A DNA stretch of 38,102 nucleotides from positions 1-38,102 of the forward strand of contig NZ_JAQTMS010000049.1 of assembly GCF_028714215.1 (NCBI RefSeq), given 5' to 3'. Positions 18,549-27,223 of the stretch are shown piece by piece. The position numbers and the translations under genes were made by a program. Positions within the stretch are counted from its first letter, which is position 1. Each line of letters starts with the position of its first letter. Source of the DNA: Rhodoferax sp. (lineage in GTDB: Bacteria > Pseudomonadota > Gammaproteobacteria > Burkholderiales > Burkholderiaceae_C). Below the pieces are notes generated by a model, which was not told the origin of the DNA, did not search any database, and saw only the letters and a list, made by a program, of their open reading frames with translations.

Positions 18549-19823
18549 TCAACGCGCCCCGGCAGCCGAAGGCACGCCGAAACGTTTTTCAATATAGTTT
18601 TCCACGATCTTCTGGAACTCCTGCGCAATCGTGTCGCCGCGCAAGGTCAGGTGTTTCTCGCCATCGATATAGACCGGAGCCGCCGGCGCCTCGCCGGTAC
18701 CGGGCAGACTGATGCCGATGTCGGCATGCTTGCTTTCACCGGGGCCATTCACGATGCAACCCATGACGGCCACCTTCAGCTTCTCAACCCCCGGGTATTT
18801 CTCGCGCCAGAGCGGCATTTGCAGCCGCAGGAAATCCTCGATCTGCTTGGTCAATTCCTGAAAAGTCGTGCTGGTGGTACGGCCGCAACCCGGGCAGGCG
18901 GTGACACTGGGGACAAACGACCTGAGTTCCAGGGCCTGCAGAATCTCGCAGGCGATCACAACCTCCTGCGTTCTGGCTTCGCCGGGTTGCGGCGTCAGCG
19001 AGACGCGAATCGTGTCGCCAATGCCTTCCTGCAACAAAATCGAAAGCGCCGCGCTTGAGGCAACGGTGCCTTTGGACCCCATGCCCGCTTCCGTCAAACC
19101 CAGGTGCAGCGCATAGTCGCAGCGTTTGGCCAGCTCCCGGTAAACCGCCACCAGGTCCTGGACGCCACTGACCTTGCAGGAAAGAATGATCTGGTCTTCA
19201 TTCATGCCCATCGCCGCCGCCAGGCGGGCCGACGCCAGCGCCGAAGTGATCAAGGCTTCGTACATCACCGGCTTCACCTCCCAGGGCACCGCGCGGCGAC
19301 TGTTCTCATCCATCAAGCCGGCCAGCAACTCCTGGTCCAGACTGCCCCAATTGACCCCGATGCGGATCGGCTTGTCCCAGCGCATGGCCGCCTCTATCAT
19401 CAAGCCGAACTGTTTGTCGTGCTTGTCGCCCTTGCCGACGTTACCGGGATTGATGCGGTACTTGGACAGGGCTTGCGCGCAGTCCGGGAAATCGGTCAAC
19501 AGGCGATGCCCGTTGTAATGGAAATCGCCAATCAGCGGCACATCGATTCCCATCCGGTCAAGCTGCTCCCGAATGTAGGGAACAGCGGCGGCCGCCTCCG
19601 GGGTATTGACCGTCAGACGCACCAGCTCGGAACCAGCCAGGGCCAACTCCTTGACCTGGATCGCGCTGGCTATGGCGTCCACGGTGTCGGTATTGGTCAT
19701 GGACTGAATGCGCACCGGCGCAGCGCCCCCCACGGTGACAACGCGCCCGCCCCAGACCACGCGGGCCTGCCGCGTTCGCCGCGCTTTGGGGACGGTGGAT
19801 TCAATCGGTAATAAAACGCCCAC
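18549..19823 (-). CDS. ispG: 4-hydroxy-3-methylbut-2-enyl diphosphate synthase
   Basis: This 424-residue enzyme (GcpE) carries out the penultimate step of the MEP isoprenoid pathway, reducing MEcPP to HMBPP with a [4Fe-4S] cluster. The TIM-barrel half begins [10 protein letters not shown]. The cluster-binding cysteines are in TACPGCGRT and [11 protein letters not shown]. The proteobacterial form lacks the extra domain of plant enzymes, and the length fits. It starts at GTG 19823, overlapping the rodZ stop by one base (TAGTG). It lies between rodZ and hisS, the same order as in many gammaproteobacteria (rodZ-ispG-hisS). Confidence 0.97.
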   Translation of the reverse strand: MGVLLPIESTVPKARRTRQARVVWGGRVVTVGGAAPVRIQSMTNTDTVDAIASAIQVKELALAGSELVRLTVNTPEAAAAVPYIREQLDRMGIDVPLIGDFHYNGHRLLTDFPDCAQALSKYRINPGNVGKGDKHDKQFGLMIEAAMRWDKPIRIGVNWGSLDQELLAGLMDENSRRAVPWEVKPVMYEALITSALASARLAAAMGMNEDQIILSCKVSGVQDLVAVYRELAKRCDYALHLGLTEAGMGSKGTVASSAALSILLQEGIGDTIRVSLTPQPGEARTQEVVIACEILQALELRSFVPSVTACPGCGRTTSTTFQELTKQIEDFLRLQMPLWREKYPGVEKLKVAVMGCIVNGPGESKHADIGISLPGTGEAPAAPVYIDGEKHLTLRGDTIAQEFQKIVENYIEKRFGVPSAAGAR

Positions 19824-20683
19824 TAGTTCACCTCAAAACGAGCGACATTGTCTTTGGCAATGGCTATCAGGTCGAATGGCTTTCCGCGCACCTGCACCTC
19901 CGTGGTATCGGCCCGGCCCACCACCACCGCCAGCGGCAAGGCACCGGTGGCACCGATGGTCTCGCCGCTGGCCATGTTCCTGCGCACCTGCACCACGCCA
20001 CTGGCATCCACCACCTCGATCCACGACACCGCGCGCGCCTTGAAAACGACGACACCGGAGGTGGCACCCGAACCAGGCACCAGCACGGCAGAGGCATTGA
20101 CGGCCTCCGCCGCCGGGGCTGCCGCGGGCAGCGCTTTCTCCTCGTTTGCCGTGGGCGCCGGCGCCGGCAGCGGGAGCGGTGGGTTCACGCTGGCGGCATC
20201 GGTTTTCGGTGCGACGGCGACTTCAATTCGCTGTCCGACCGGAAAAAAGAAGAGTACCAGCGCGCCTGTCAGAAGACCCAACACCACCCACACAAAAGGC
20301 CGGGAAAGATGATCCCAGGAGAACATGCCGCCGCGACCGGCCGGGGAGCGAAACGGGATGTTGATGCTAGCCTCATAAGCCCTGAGTTGCGGCGCACTGG
20401 TGTGCGGCATTTTCGCCAGCACCGGCTCTGGATCGATTTTCAGGGAGCGACAAACACTGGAGGCCAATGCGCGCACAAAAACGGCATCCGGCAACAGGTC
20501 AAATCGATCGGCCTCCAGCGCCTCCAGCTTTTTCACCGGAACCTTCAGCGAAACCGCCAGTGCCGCGATGTGCAAGCCCAGTGCTTCGCGGGCCAGCCGC
20601 AGCATGGCACCGCCGGTGACCTGGGTCATTGGCTGCGGCGTCGGCAGCTGTTCCTCGGCGGACGGCAAAACGGGCTCACTCAT
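19823..20683 (-). CDS. rodZ: RodZ-like cytoskeletal HTH membrane protein
   Basis: This 286-residue protein has the RodZ layout: a cytoplasmic HTH domain ([20 protein letters not shown] to about residue 100), a basic linker, one membrane span (about [20 protein letters not shown]), a Pro/Ala-rich periplasmic linker and a C-terminal DUF4115 beta domain ([20 protein letters not shown]). RodZ binds MreB and links the actin-like cytoskeleton to the cell-wall machinery. ATG 20683 was chosen over the GTG at 20692 because it overlaps the upstream stop by 8 bases and needs no longer tail. The gene is flanked by pilW and ispG in the standard order. Confidence 0.9.
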   Translation of the reverse strand: MSEPVLPSAEEQLPTPQPMTQVTGGAMLRLAREALGLHIAALAVSLKVPVKKLEALEADRFDLLPDAVFVRALASSVCRSLKIDPEPVLAKMPHTSAPQLRAYEASINIPFRSPAGRGGMFSWDHLSRPFVWVVLGLLTGALVLFFFPVGQRIEVAVAPKTDAASVNPPLPLPAPAPTANEEKALPAAAPAAEAVNASAVLVPGSGATSGVVVFKARAVSWIEVVDASGVVQVRRNMASGETIGATGALPLAVVVGRADTTEVQVRGKPFDLIAIAKDNVARFEVN

Positions 20684-21503
20684 CGAACGCACCTCGCTGG
20701 TAGGCGGCCGCTTCGCGTGACTTCGGAAAGCGTTTCATCAACTGGGCTGCCAGCTGCTGCATGGCATCCCGATTTTCCAGGCGCCGTTCAACCTTGACGC
20801 CCAGCCACAAGGACTCCGCATTGGCCAGTTCACTGTTGTTCAAACGCCGGACATAGAACTGTGCGCGAACAAAGTCGCCGCGCTGAAACAGCAGGGTCGC
20901 CAGGTTGTACGCGGTAACCGGGTTGCCGGCATCGAACTCATAGGACTTCAAAAGGCTTTGCTCACCGGCCGCCAGCTGCGCGGCCCTGACCTGGCACAGG
21001 CCTTGCGCGCGCAGCGTCTTGGCGCGCTCGCCATACTGCGGATTGGCCAGTGCTTGCGAGAAAAGCTGCTGCGCCTCGGGGTATCTGGCCTGCTGGCAAA
21101 ACAGCCAACCCAGGTTGTGCATGACGTTGGAATCGCGCGGGTTGAGCTCCAGCGCCTTCCTGAAACTTTCTTCCGAAAACCGAAAATCATTCAGCCGCAT
21201 GTAAATCAGACCGCGCAAGCTGTAGGCCTCGGCATAACTTGGATCGGCGGCCAGCGCCTGTTTGAGTTCATCCAGTGCGATGGTGATTTGGCCCTGCTCG
21301 AAGTAGCCGACCGCCAGTTCAAGGCGAATGCGTGCCCGCCGGTGTACCTCCGGCTCATCGGAATCGGTGACGATCTCGGACCCGCTGTCACCCGGACCGC
21401 CTTTTGAAGCACAGCCGGTCAAGCCGGCCATGCCAACCAGCAGCAGACAGGCACAGAACAACCATTGCTGCATCCGCAACCCTGCCGTCGCATTCATTTT
21501 CAT
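20676..21503 (-). CDS. pilW: Type IV pilus biogenesis lipoprotein PilW/PilF
   Basis: This 275-residue TPR lipoprotein belongs to the PilF/PilW family, the outer-membrane pilotin for PilQ secretin assembly and pilus stability. The signal peptide ends in GLTGC with lipidated Cys31. TPR units are clear: RIRLELAVGYFEQGQITIAL, YAEAYSLRGLIYMRLNDFRF and SNVMHNLGWLFCQQARYPEA, with further degenerate repeats. It starts at ATG 21503, only 3 bases after the rlmN stop. The rlmN-pilW-rodZ-ispG order is conserved in many pseudomonads and betaproteobacteria, which supports the name. No other pilus gene is in the window. Confidence 0.9.
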   Translation of the reverse strand: MKMNATAGLRMQQWLFCACLLLVGMAGLTGCASKGGPGDSGSEIVTDSDEPEVHRRARIRLELAVGYFEQGQITIALDELKQALAADPSYAEAYSLRGLIYMRLNDFRFSEESFRKALELNPRDSNVMHNLGWLFCQQARYPEAQQLFSQALANPQYGERAKTLRAQGLCQVRAAQLAAGEQSLLKSYEFDAGNPVTAYNLATLLFQRGDFVRAQFYVRRLNNSELANAESLWLGVKVERRLENRDAMQQLAAQLMKRFPKSREAAAYQRGAFDE

Positions 21504-21506
21504 GCC

Positions 21507-22655
21507 TCAAGTCTCCTTGACTGACTGGTTAAACGTCGCCACCGGCTTCAGCATCACGGTGCGCTGGCGCGCGATTCGCTCGCCGACACGGGTGCGGTCC
21601 ATGACATCGCCCGCCAACTGGCCGCAGGCAGCGTCAATATCATCGCCTCGCGTCTTGCGTATTGTCGTGACAATACCGGCGTCGCTCAAAATTTTGGCAA
21701 ATCGCAGGATTTGTTCCGGCGGCGACCGGGTCAGGCCGGATTGAGGAAAAGGGTTGAAAGGAATCAGGTTGAACTTGCACCAGCCAGTCCGGCTCGAATG
21801 TTGCCGGACCAGTTCGACCAGTTGACGGGCATGCTCCGGCTGGTCGTTGACGCCATCCAGCATGCAATATTCGAAAGTGATGAAGTCCCTGGGCGCATGG
21901 GCCAGATAACGATCGCAGGCCGCCAGCAGTTCGGCCAATGGATATTTCTTGTTCAATGGCACCAGGTTGTCCCGCAAGGCGTCATTCGGTGCGTGCAGGG
22001 ACACCGCCAAGGCCACCGGACACTGTTCGGCCAGAAGGTCCATCTTGGGCACGATACCGGAAGTGGAAACCGTGACACGCCGGCGCGACAAGCCGTAGCC
22101 ATGGTCGTCCAGCATGATGCGCAAGGCCGGAATCAATTCGGCATAGTTCTGCAACGGCTCGCCCATTCCCATCATCACCACGTTCGAGATGACGCGCTCG
22201 TCGCGCTGTAGGTGCTGACGCAGGAAGCGCTCGGCAAACCACAGTTGGCCGATGATTTCGCCGGTTTTCAGGTTGCGGCTGAAGCCTTGATGCCCGGTCG
22301 AGCAAAAACGGCAACCCATGGCGCAACCGGCCTGCGAGGAAACGCACAGGGTTCCGCGATCTTCCTCGGGAATGAAAACAGCTTCAACGGCGTCGCCAGC
22401 ACCGACATCGAACAACCACTTGATGGTGCCGTCGGACGAGATGTGCTGCGACAACACGGTCGGCGCCTTGATCTGCGCAACCAGCTTGAGCTTCTCGCGC
22501 AAAGACTTGGCGAGATCGCTCATGTCATCAAAATTGGCCGCGCCTTTTTGATGAATCCAGCGAAACAACTGGACCGCGCGATAGCGTTTTTCACCCAGTC
22601 GCTGGCAAAAAGCGGCCAACCCTTCGAGATCGAAATCGAGCAGATTGGCCGTCAT
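21507..22655 (-). CDS. rlmN: Dual rRNA/tRNA adenine-C2 methyltransferase RlmN
   Basis: This 382-residue radical SAM enzyme methylates C2 of A2503 in 23S rRNA and A37 in some tRNAs. The radical SAM cluster motif is [11 protein letters not shown]. Other family blocks are [20 protein letters not shown], the GMGEPLQNY segment and the C-terminal [16 protein letters not shown], whose Cys is the methyl-accepting residue region. The length fits E. coli RlmN (384). It starts at ATG 22655. The 86-base gap to ndk contains only GC-rich sequence with a weak hairpin around CCCCGGGCGGGG. Confidence 0.97.
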   Translation of the reverse strand: MTANLLDFDLEGLAAFCQRLGEKRYRAVQLFRWIHQKGAANFDDMSDLAKSLREKLKLVAQIKAPTVLSQHISSDGTIKWLFDVGAGDAVEAVFIPEEDRGTLCVSSQAGCAMGCRFCSTGHQGFSRNLKTGEIIGQLWFAERFLRQHLQRDERVISNVVMMGMGEPLQNYAELIPALRIMLDDHGYGLSRRRVTVSTSGIVPKMDLLAEQCPVALAVSLHAPNDALRDNLVPLNKKYPLAELLAACDRYLAHAPRDFITFEYCMLDGVNDQPEHARQLVELVRQHSSRTGWCKFNLIPFNPFPQSGLTRSPPEQILRFAKILSDAGIVTTIRKTRGDDIDAACGQLAGDVMDRTRVGERIARQRTVMLKPVATFNQSVKET

Positions 22656-22741
22656 CGCAGCGGCGCGGCGCCGGGCCGCCCCAAGCGCGCTACAGTCCCC
22701 GGGCGGGGCAGCAAAACGCAGTGGAGCGCACGGGCCATGTT

Positions 22742-23167
22742 CTAGCGCGAGTACAGGTTCATGCCGGGGAAGAAAAAGCTGACTTCGACGGCAGCGGTTT
22801 CAGCCGCATCGGAACCATGCACCGCATTGGCGTCGATGCTGTCGGCAAAACTGGCGCGGATGGTGCCGGGCGCTGCTTTTTTCGGATCGGTGGCACCCAT
22901 CAGGTCACGGTTCTTCAAGACCGCGTTCTCGCCCTCCAGACACTGAACCATGACCGGACCGGAGGTCATGAACTCCACCAGATCCTTGAAGAAGGGACGC
23001 TCTTTGTGAACCGCGTAAAAGGCCTCCGCCTCGGCGCGCGACAAACGCACCATCCTGGCAGCGATAATTTTCAGACCCGCCGCTTCAAAACGGGCGTAGA
23101 TCTGGCCGATCACATTCTTGGCAACCGCATCGGGTTTGATAATGGAGAGAGTACGTTCGATAGTCAT
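22742..23167 (-). CDS. ndk: Nucleoside diphosphate kinase
   Basis: This 141-residue protein transfers the gamma-phosphate from ATP to other nucleoside diphosphates. It has the typical N-terminus [17 protein letters not shown], the substrate-binding [16 protein letters not shown] and the active-site motif NAVHGSD with the phosphorylated histidine. It starts at ATG 23167 with AGGAAA seven bases upstream; the upstream in-frame extension is not part of the family. It heads the ndk-rlmN-pilW-rodZ-ispG-hisS series, so a promoter probably lies in the 68-base gap before it. Confidence 0.97.
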   Translation of the reverse strand: MTIERTLSIIKPDAVAKNVIGQIYARFEAAGLKIIAARMVRLSRAEAEAFYAVHKERPFFKDLVEFMTSGPVMVQCLEGENAVLKNRDLMGATDPKKAAPGTIRASFADSIDANAVHGSDAAETAAVEVSFFFPGMNLYSR

Positions 23168-23235
23168 AGGTTTTTCCTGAGCTTGATGTTTTAATTTCGA
23201 CCGACTGGGCAAAGTCTTGAATTTTATCGTGAAAG

Positions 23236-24618
23236 TCAGCGACCGCGGCCACCTCGGCGTTGTCCGCCGGCGGCGCCACCGCCGCCGCGGCGTTGACCCT
23301 GATCCTGTCGCTGGCGCGTGAAGCTGTCGGCGCCAATGTAGCCAAAAGCGGTCTTCATCGGATCCGGTTGCGCCCCGTTACCTTGGCGCTCGCCCGACTC
23401 GCTCCGATTGCTTTTTTTACGCCCCGCGCCGGCACCCCCTGCAAACCCCTGACCAGGCTCTTTGGCACCGCCGGCCGGGGCCCCGCGCGGACCATTGCCA
23501 CGTCCGCCGCGCCGCCGATTGCGCGACCCTGGCACTTTCGCGTCTTCGCGCTTGGGCGCATCGGCGCCAGCCGGACCGGCATCAGCGCCGCGCGGCCGGG
23601 AGCCCTGGCTGCCGGCCGCCTGCATCAGCGCCTTGATGTCGCCTTCATCGAGTTCCATCCAGGCACCGCGCTTGAGCCCCCGCTGCAGCACCATGGCACC
23701 GTAGCGGATCCGGATCAAACGACTGACCGCATGGCCCACCGCCTCAAACATGCGGCGAACCTCGCGGTTGCGTCCCTCGGAGATGGTGACCCGGTACCAG
23801 CAGTTCGAACCCTCACCGCCGCCCTCTTCAATCGAGCCGAACTGGGCGATGCCATCGTCCAGCTTGACACCTTCCAGCAGTTTTTGCTTCTCGTCCTTGT
23901 CCAGCGCCCCCAGCACGCGCACCGCATATTCCCGCTCCAGGCCAAACCGCGGATGCATCAGACTGTTGGCCAACTGCCCGGAACTGGTGAACAGCAGCAA
24001 TCCTTCGGTATTGAGGTCCAAGCGCCCGACCGATTGCCATTTACCTTGAAACAACTTGGGCAATCGACGAAACACGGTGGGACGATTCTGCGGATCGTCG
24101 TGCGTCACCACCTCTCCCACCGGCTTGTGATAAGCGATCACCCGGGCCGGCGGCGCGTCAATCCGAAACTTGATCGGCTTGCCGTTGACCTTGACATGGT
24201 CGCCGAACTGAATGCGCTGTCCAATGTGCGCCGGCTCATTGTTGACCGTGATCCGGCCTTCCATGATCAGCTGTTCCATCTCAAGCCGCGATCCCATGCC
24301 GGATTGCGCCAGCACTTTGTGCAATTTGGGGGTCTCCATCAGCGGCGCCAGCACCCGCTTCACGGGAACCAACTCCGCGCTCTCCTCATCCGCGTCGAAC
24401 TGCCCCGACACCACGTCGTCGAAGCGAATTCCTGAACCCAGGCTCGGCAAGGTCGGCTCCCCGGTCGGCTGGATTTGAGGTTGTTCCTGTGGCGCCAAAA
24501 CTTGCTCGGCCGCGGAGACTTCAAGCCCGGCCTCAGGTCCCTCTGCGGCCGGTTCAAGTCCGGGGTGCAGAGAATTCACCCCAAGTTGGGTCGACGCGTC
24601 GTCGCTGTTCACGCTCAT
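23236..24618 (-). CDS. rluB: 23S rRNA pseudouridine synthase RluB with extended tails
   Basis: This 460-residue RsuA/RluB-family enzyme makes pseudouridine at position 2605 of 23S rRNA. An S4 RNA-binding domain ([20 protein letters not shown]) precedes the catalytic domain with [15 protein letters not shown] (catalytic Asp) and [18 protein letters not shown]. The core needs about 240 residues. Here an acidic N-terminal extension of about 90 residues precedes S4, and a Gly/Arg-rich tail of about 125 residues follows ([32 protein letters not shown]). Such RGG-like tails bind RNA in other proteins. ATG 24618 was chosen because it falls just after the scpB stop with AGGA eight bases upstream. The gene follows scpB in the same direction, as in many relatives. 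Confidence 0.92.
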   Translation of the reverse strand: MSVNSDDASTQLGVNSLHPGLEPAAEGPEAGLEVSAAEQVLAPQEQPQIQPTGEPTLPSLGSGIRFDDVVSGQFDADEESAELVPVKRVLAPLMETPKLHKVLAQSGMGSRLEMEQLIMEGRITVNNEPAHIGQRIQFGDHVKVNGKPIKFRIDAPPARVIAYHKPVGEVVTHDDPQNRPTVFRRLPKLFQGKWQSVGRLDLNTEGLLLFTSSGQLANSLMHPRFGLEREYAVRVLGALDKDEKQKLLEGVKLDDGIAQFGSIEEGGGEGSNCWYRVTISEGRNREVRRMFEAVGHAVSRLIRIRYGAMVLQRGLKRGAWMELDEGDIKALMQAAGSQGSRPRGADAGPAGADAPKREDAKVPGSRNRRRGGRGNGPRGAPAGGAKEPGQGFAGGAGAGRKKSNRSESGERQGNGAQPDPMKTAFGYIGADSFTRQRQDQGQRRGGGGAAGGQRRGGRGR

Positions 24619-24631
24619 GGTTGAGTCCTGG

Positions 24632-25261
24632 TCAAAAAAATGATTCGCCACCGTCATCCGGCGTCGCTGCCAGTGCCGGCGCAATATCGAGCTCGGCCTG
24701 GACGGCCGCATCGCTGCCGGCAAGCGCTTGCAGAGCGTCGGCGTGCCCGACCGCCGCATCCATCAATGGCAATTGGTCCAATGAAGCCAGTCCCAAGTCA
24801 TCCAGAAAATGCTTGGTCGTGGCAAAAAGAGCAGGCCGTCCGATCACGTCTCTATGCCCGATGACCTCGATCCAGCCCCGGTCTTCGAGTTGCTTGATCA
24901 TCAGGGAATTCACCGTCACACCCCGTATATCCTCGATATCGCCGCGCGTGACCGGTTGCCGGTAGGCAATGATGGCCAGGGTTTCCAGGGTGGCACGGCT
25001 ATAGCGAGGCGGCTTTTCGGGATGCAGGCGATCCAGAAACTCCCGCATCTCGGGGCGGCTTTGAAAGCGCCATCCGCTTGCCACGCTGACCAGTTCCACG
25101 CCGCGCTGCGCCCAGTCCTGCTGCAGTTCCAGCAACAATTGCTTGATCGTCTCGATTTCCAGGACGTCGTCGAACAACAGACCCATATCGCGGACCTGCA
25201 AAGGTTGCTGCGAGCAAATCAAGGCCGTTTCTAGTACGCGCTTGGCATCCGCCGTATTCAT
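24632..25261 (-). CDS. scpB: Segregation and condensation protein B
   Basis: This 209-residue protein is the winged-helix subunit of the Smc-ScpA-ScpB condensin that organises the chromosome. The first winged helix begins [20 protein letters not shown]; the second has the family signature [20 protein letters not shown], then [18 protein letters not shown] and [17 protein letters not shown]. The C-terminal acidic, Ala-rich tail is variable in the family. ATG 25261 (MNTADAKR) has AGGACC just upstream; a longer start is possible but not supported. scpA and smc are not in the window. The rluB start lies 13 bases after its stop. Confidence 0.93.
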   Translation of the reverse strand: MNTADAKRVLETALICSQQPLQVRDMGLLFDDVLEIETIKQLLLELQQDWAQRGVELVSVASGWRFQSRPEMREFLDRLHPEKPPRYSRATLETLAIIAYRQPVTRGDIEDIRGVTVNSLMIKQLEDRGWIEVIGHRDVIGRPALFATTKHFLDDLGLASLDQLPLMDAAVGHADALQALAGSDAAVQAELDIAPALAATPDDGGESFF

Positions 25262-25355
25262 GGTCCTGCAATTTCCGGGAAAGGCACCCTCAAGGCACAA
25301 AATCAGTATGATTCATTGGGCGCGGCAGGCAGATTGATAAATCCGCAGCGCCTGA

Positions 25356-25374
25356 CCCCGACTGCCTGTCGGGG
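25356..25374. other. Perfect 7-bp stem hairpin, rluD-scpB gap
   Basis: CCCCGAC (25356-25362) and GTCGGGG (25368-25374) form a perfect stem around a 5-base loop, just after the rluD stop on the minus strand. No T-run follows on either strand, so it is not a standard intrinsic terminator. It may attenuate read-through from rluD to scpB or protect a 3' end. Confidence 0.4.
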
Positions 25375-25391
25375 GGCTGGCTATTACGCCA

Positions 25392-26402
25392 TCAGGGCTG
25401 AGTATAACTTAGGCCCCACTGGCTCAAGGCTTGCTTCAAATCATCTGGCAAGGCCGCCTGAAAGAGCATGGCCTGTTGCGTCACCGGGTGCGTGAACACC
25501 AGACGGCAAGCATGCAGCGCTTGCCGTTGCAGGCCCGCCGCCGCGCTACCCCCATACAGAGCATCGGCCACCAGCGGATGACCGATGGCTGCCATATGGA
25601 CCCGAATCTGATGCGTTCGGCCGGTGTGCAAGGTACACCGAACCAGACACCCCAGGTCGCAGTTTTGCAGCAGTTCGAAGTCTGTCCGGGCCGGCTTCCC
25701 CGGATGCTGGCTGACATCCACCACCGCCATCCGGAGCCGGTTCCGCGGGTCCCGGCCAATCGGCAGATCGATTTCGCGGCGACTGCTGCCAACCCAGGGC
25801 CGGTGCGCCAATGCCAGGTACTGGCGCCCCACCTCGCGTGCCGCGATGGCTCGAACCAAGGCGTCCATGACCGGGCGCGTCCGGGCTACCACCATCAAGC
25901 CACTGGTGTCCTTGTCCAATCGGTGAACTATTCCCGCGCGCGGCAAATTCAGGGCCCCGGCATCGTGCGCCAGCAAGCCGTTCAACAAGGTGCCGCTCCA
26001 GTTACCGGGCGCTGGATGGACCACCAGACCGGCCGCCTTGTTCACCACCATCAGGTGTTCGTCTTGGTAGGTGATTTCCAGTGCCATCGCTTCCGGCTTG
26101 AAGGCCTGGCTTTGCGGTGTCGGCCGCAACTCGATGGCCCCGCGATCCGCCGCCTTGACGCGCGCCGACGCTTTGCGCAGCACCACCCCATTGACCGTGA
26201 CGGCGCCCAAATCGATCAGTTGCTGCAGATAGCTGCGCGAAAATTCAGGTACCAACCCAACCAGGGCCTGGTCCAGACGCAGTCCATGCTGGGCTTCGCC
26301 AAAAATCAATTGCCGTAACTCGACATCCGGCCCGGTGTCGGCCCGGTCTTCGGGATCCTCGCCGTCAAGCCCTCTCGATATAATCAATTCGGAATTTTTC
26401 AA
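25392..26402 (-). CDS. rluD: 23S rRNA pseudouridine synthase RluD
   Basis: This protein of about 336 residues is an RluA/RluD-family enzyme; RluD modifies helix 69 (positions 1911, 1915 and 1917) of 23S rRNA. An S4 domain (RLDQALVGLVPEFSRSYLQQ) precedes the catalytic domain with GIVHRLDKDTSGLMVVA (catalytic Asp) and LHTGRTHQIRVHMA. The start is uncertain: no ATG or GTG occurs before the S4 domain, and I took TTG 26402. This places the first codons over the bamD promoter and leaves only 14 bases to the divergent bamD start. The rluD/bamD divergent pair is common in proteobacteria, which supports RluD over RluC. Confidence 0.9.
   Translation of the reverse strand: MKNSELIISRGLDGEDPEDRADTGPDVELRQLIFGEAQHGLRLDQALVGLVPEFSRSYLQQLIDLGAVTVNGVVLRKASARVKAADRGAIELRPTPQSQAFKPEAMALEITYQDEHLMVVNKAAGLVVHPAPGNWSGTLLNGLLAHDAGALNLPRAGIVHRLDKDTSGLMVVARTRPVMDALVRAIAAREVGRQYLALAHRPWVGSSRREIDLPIGRDPRNRLRMAVVDVSQHPGKPARTDFELLQNCDLGCLVRCTLHTGRTHQIRVHMAAIGHPLVADALYGGSAAAGLQRQALHACRLVFTHPVTQQAMLFQAALPDDLKQALSQWGLSYTQP
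26379..26384 (+). promoter_or_regulatory. Consensus -10 element for bamD
   Basis: TATAAT, a perfect sigma-70 -10 hexamer, lies 33 bases before the bamD ATG at 26417. No good TTGACA-like box sits 16-18 bases upstream. The hexamer lies inside the proposed N-terminal coding end of rluD on the other strand. Transcription would begin near 26391. Confidence 0.5.
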
Positions 26403-26416
26403 GAAAGTTGTCCCAC

Positions 26417-27223
26417 ATGCTTCGAGCCAAATTATCGGTTGTCTGCGCCTGGTTGCTGGCTGGAGCAGTCTTGCTGCTGGCCGGGTGTTCCTCCACGCCG
26501 GAGGACAAGGAAGCCAACTGGAGCCCTAACAGACTCTATACCGAGGCCAAGGACGAGTTGAGTTCAGGTGGCTACGACAAGGCCATCTCTCATCTTGAAA
26601 AACTGGAAGGCCGTGCCGCCGGAACGCCTCTGGCGCAGCAGGCTCAACTTGACAAGGCCTATGCCCAGTACAAGTCCGGCGAGGCGGCGCAAGCGATTGC
26701 CACGCTGGATCGGTTCATGAAATTGCACCCGGCCAGTCCGGCCCTTGATTACGCCCTGTACCTTAAAGGTCTGGTCAATTTCAATGACGACCTGGGTGTT
26801 CTCTCCTACATTGCCCGCCAGGATCTGGCGGAACGCGACCAGAAGGCATCCAAGGAATCGTTTGAGTCGTTCAAGGAGTTGGTGACCCGCTTCCCGACAT
26901 CGCGCTACGCGCCCGATGCCGGCCTGCGCATGACCTACATCGTGAATTCATTGGCGCACTACGAGCTGCATGTGGCGCGCTATTACTATGGCCGTGGCGC
27001 TTACGTGGCGGCCATCAACCGGGCACAACAGGCGATCTCCGATTACCAGGGCGTGCCGGCGATTGAAGAGGCACTGTATCTGGTCGTCCAATCGTACGAC
27101 GCCCTGGGCATGACACAGCTGCGTGACGACGCCAAACGGGTGCTCGAAAAGAACTACCCCAAGTCTGAATTCCTGAGCCGTGGCCTCAAGGCCAGCTCGG
27201 ATCCGTGGTGGAAGTTCTGGTAA
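26417..27223 (+). CDS. bamD: Outer-membrane assembly lipoprotein BamD
   Basis: This 268-residue lipoprotein is the essential TPR subunit of the BAM complex. The signal peptide ends in LLAGC with lipidated Cys24. Five TPR-like repeats follow, including LYTEAKDELSSGGYDKAISH, QQAQLDKAYAQYKSGEAAQA, ASPALDYALYLKGLVNF, FPTSRYAPDAGLRMTYIV and HYELHVARYYYGRGAYVAAI. I chose ATG 26417; TTG 26408 is a longer alternative without benefit. The 3' end overlaps the convergent dinG by 38 bases. bamB, its partner in the complex, is at 15316-16455. Confidence 0.95.
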   Translation: MLRAKLSVVCAWLLAGAVLLLAGCSSTPEDKEANWSPNRLYTEAKDELSSGGYDKAISHLEKLEGRAAGTPLAQQAQLDKAYAQYKSGEAAQAIATLDRFMKLHPASPALDYALYLKGLVNFNDDLGVLSYIARQDLAERDQKASKESFESFKELVTRFPTSRYAPDAGLRMTYIVNSLAHYELHVARYYYGRGAYVAAINRAQQAISDYQGVPAIEEALYLVVQSYDALGMTQLRDDAKRVLEKNYPKSEFLSRGLKASSDPWWKFW

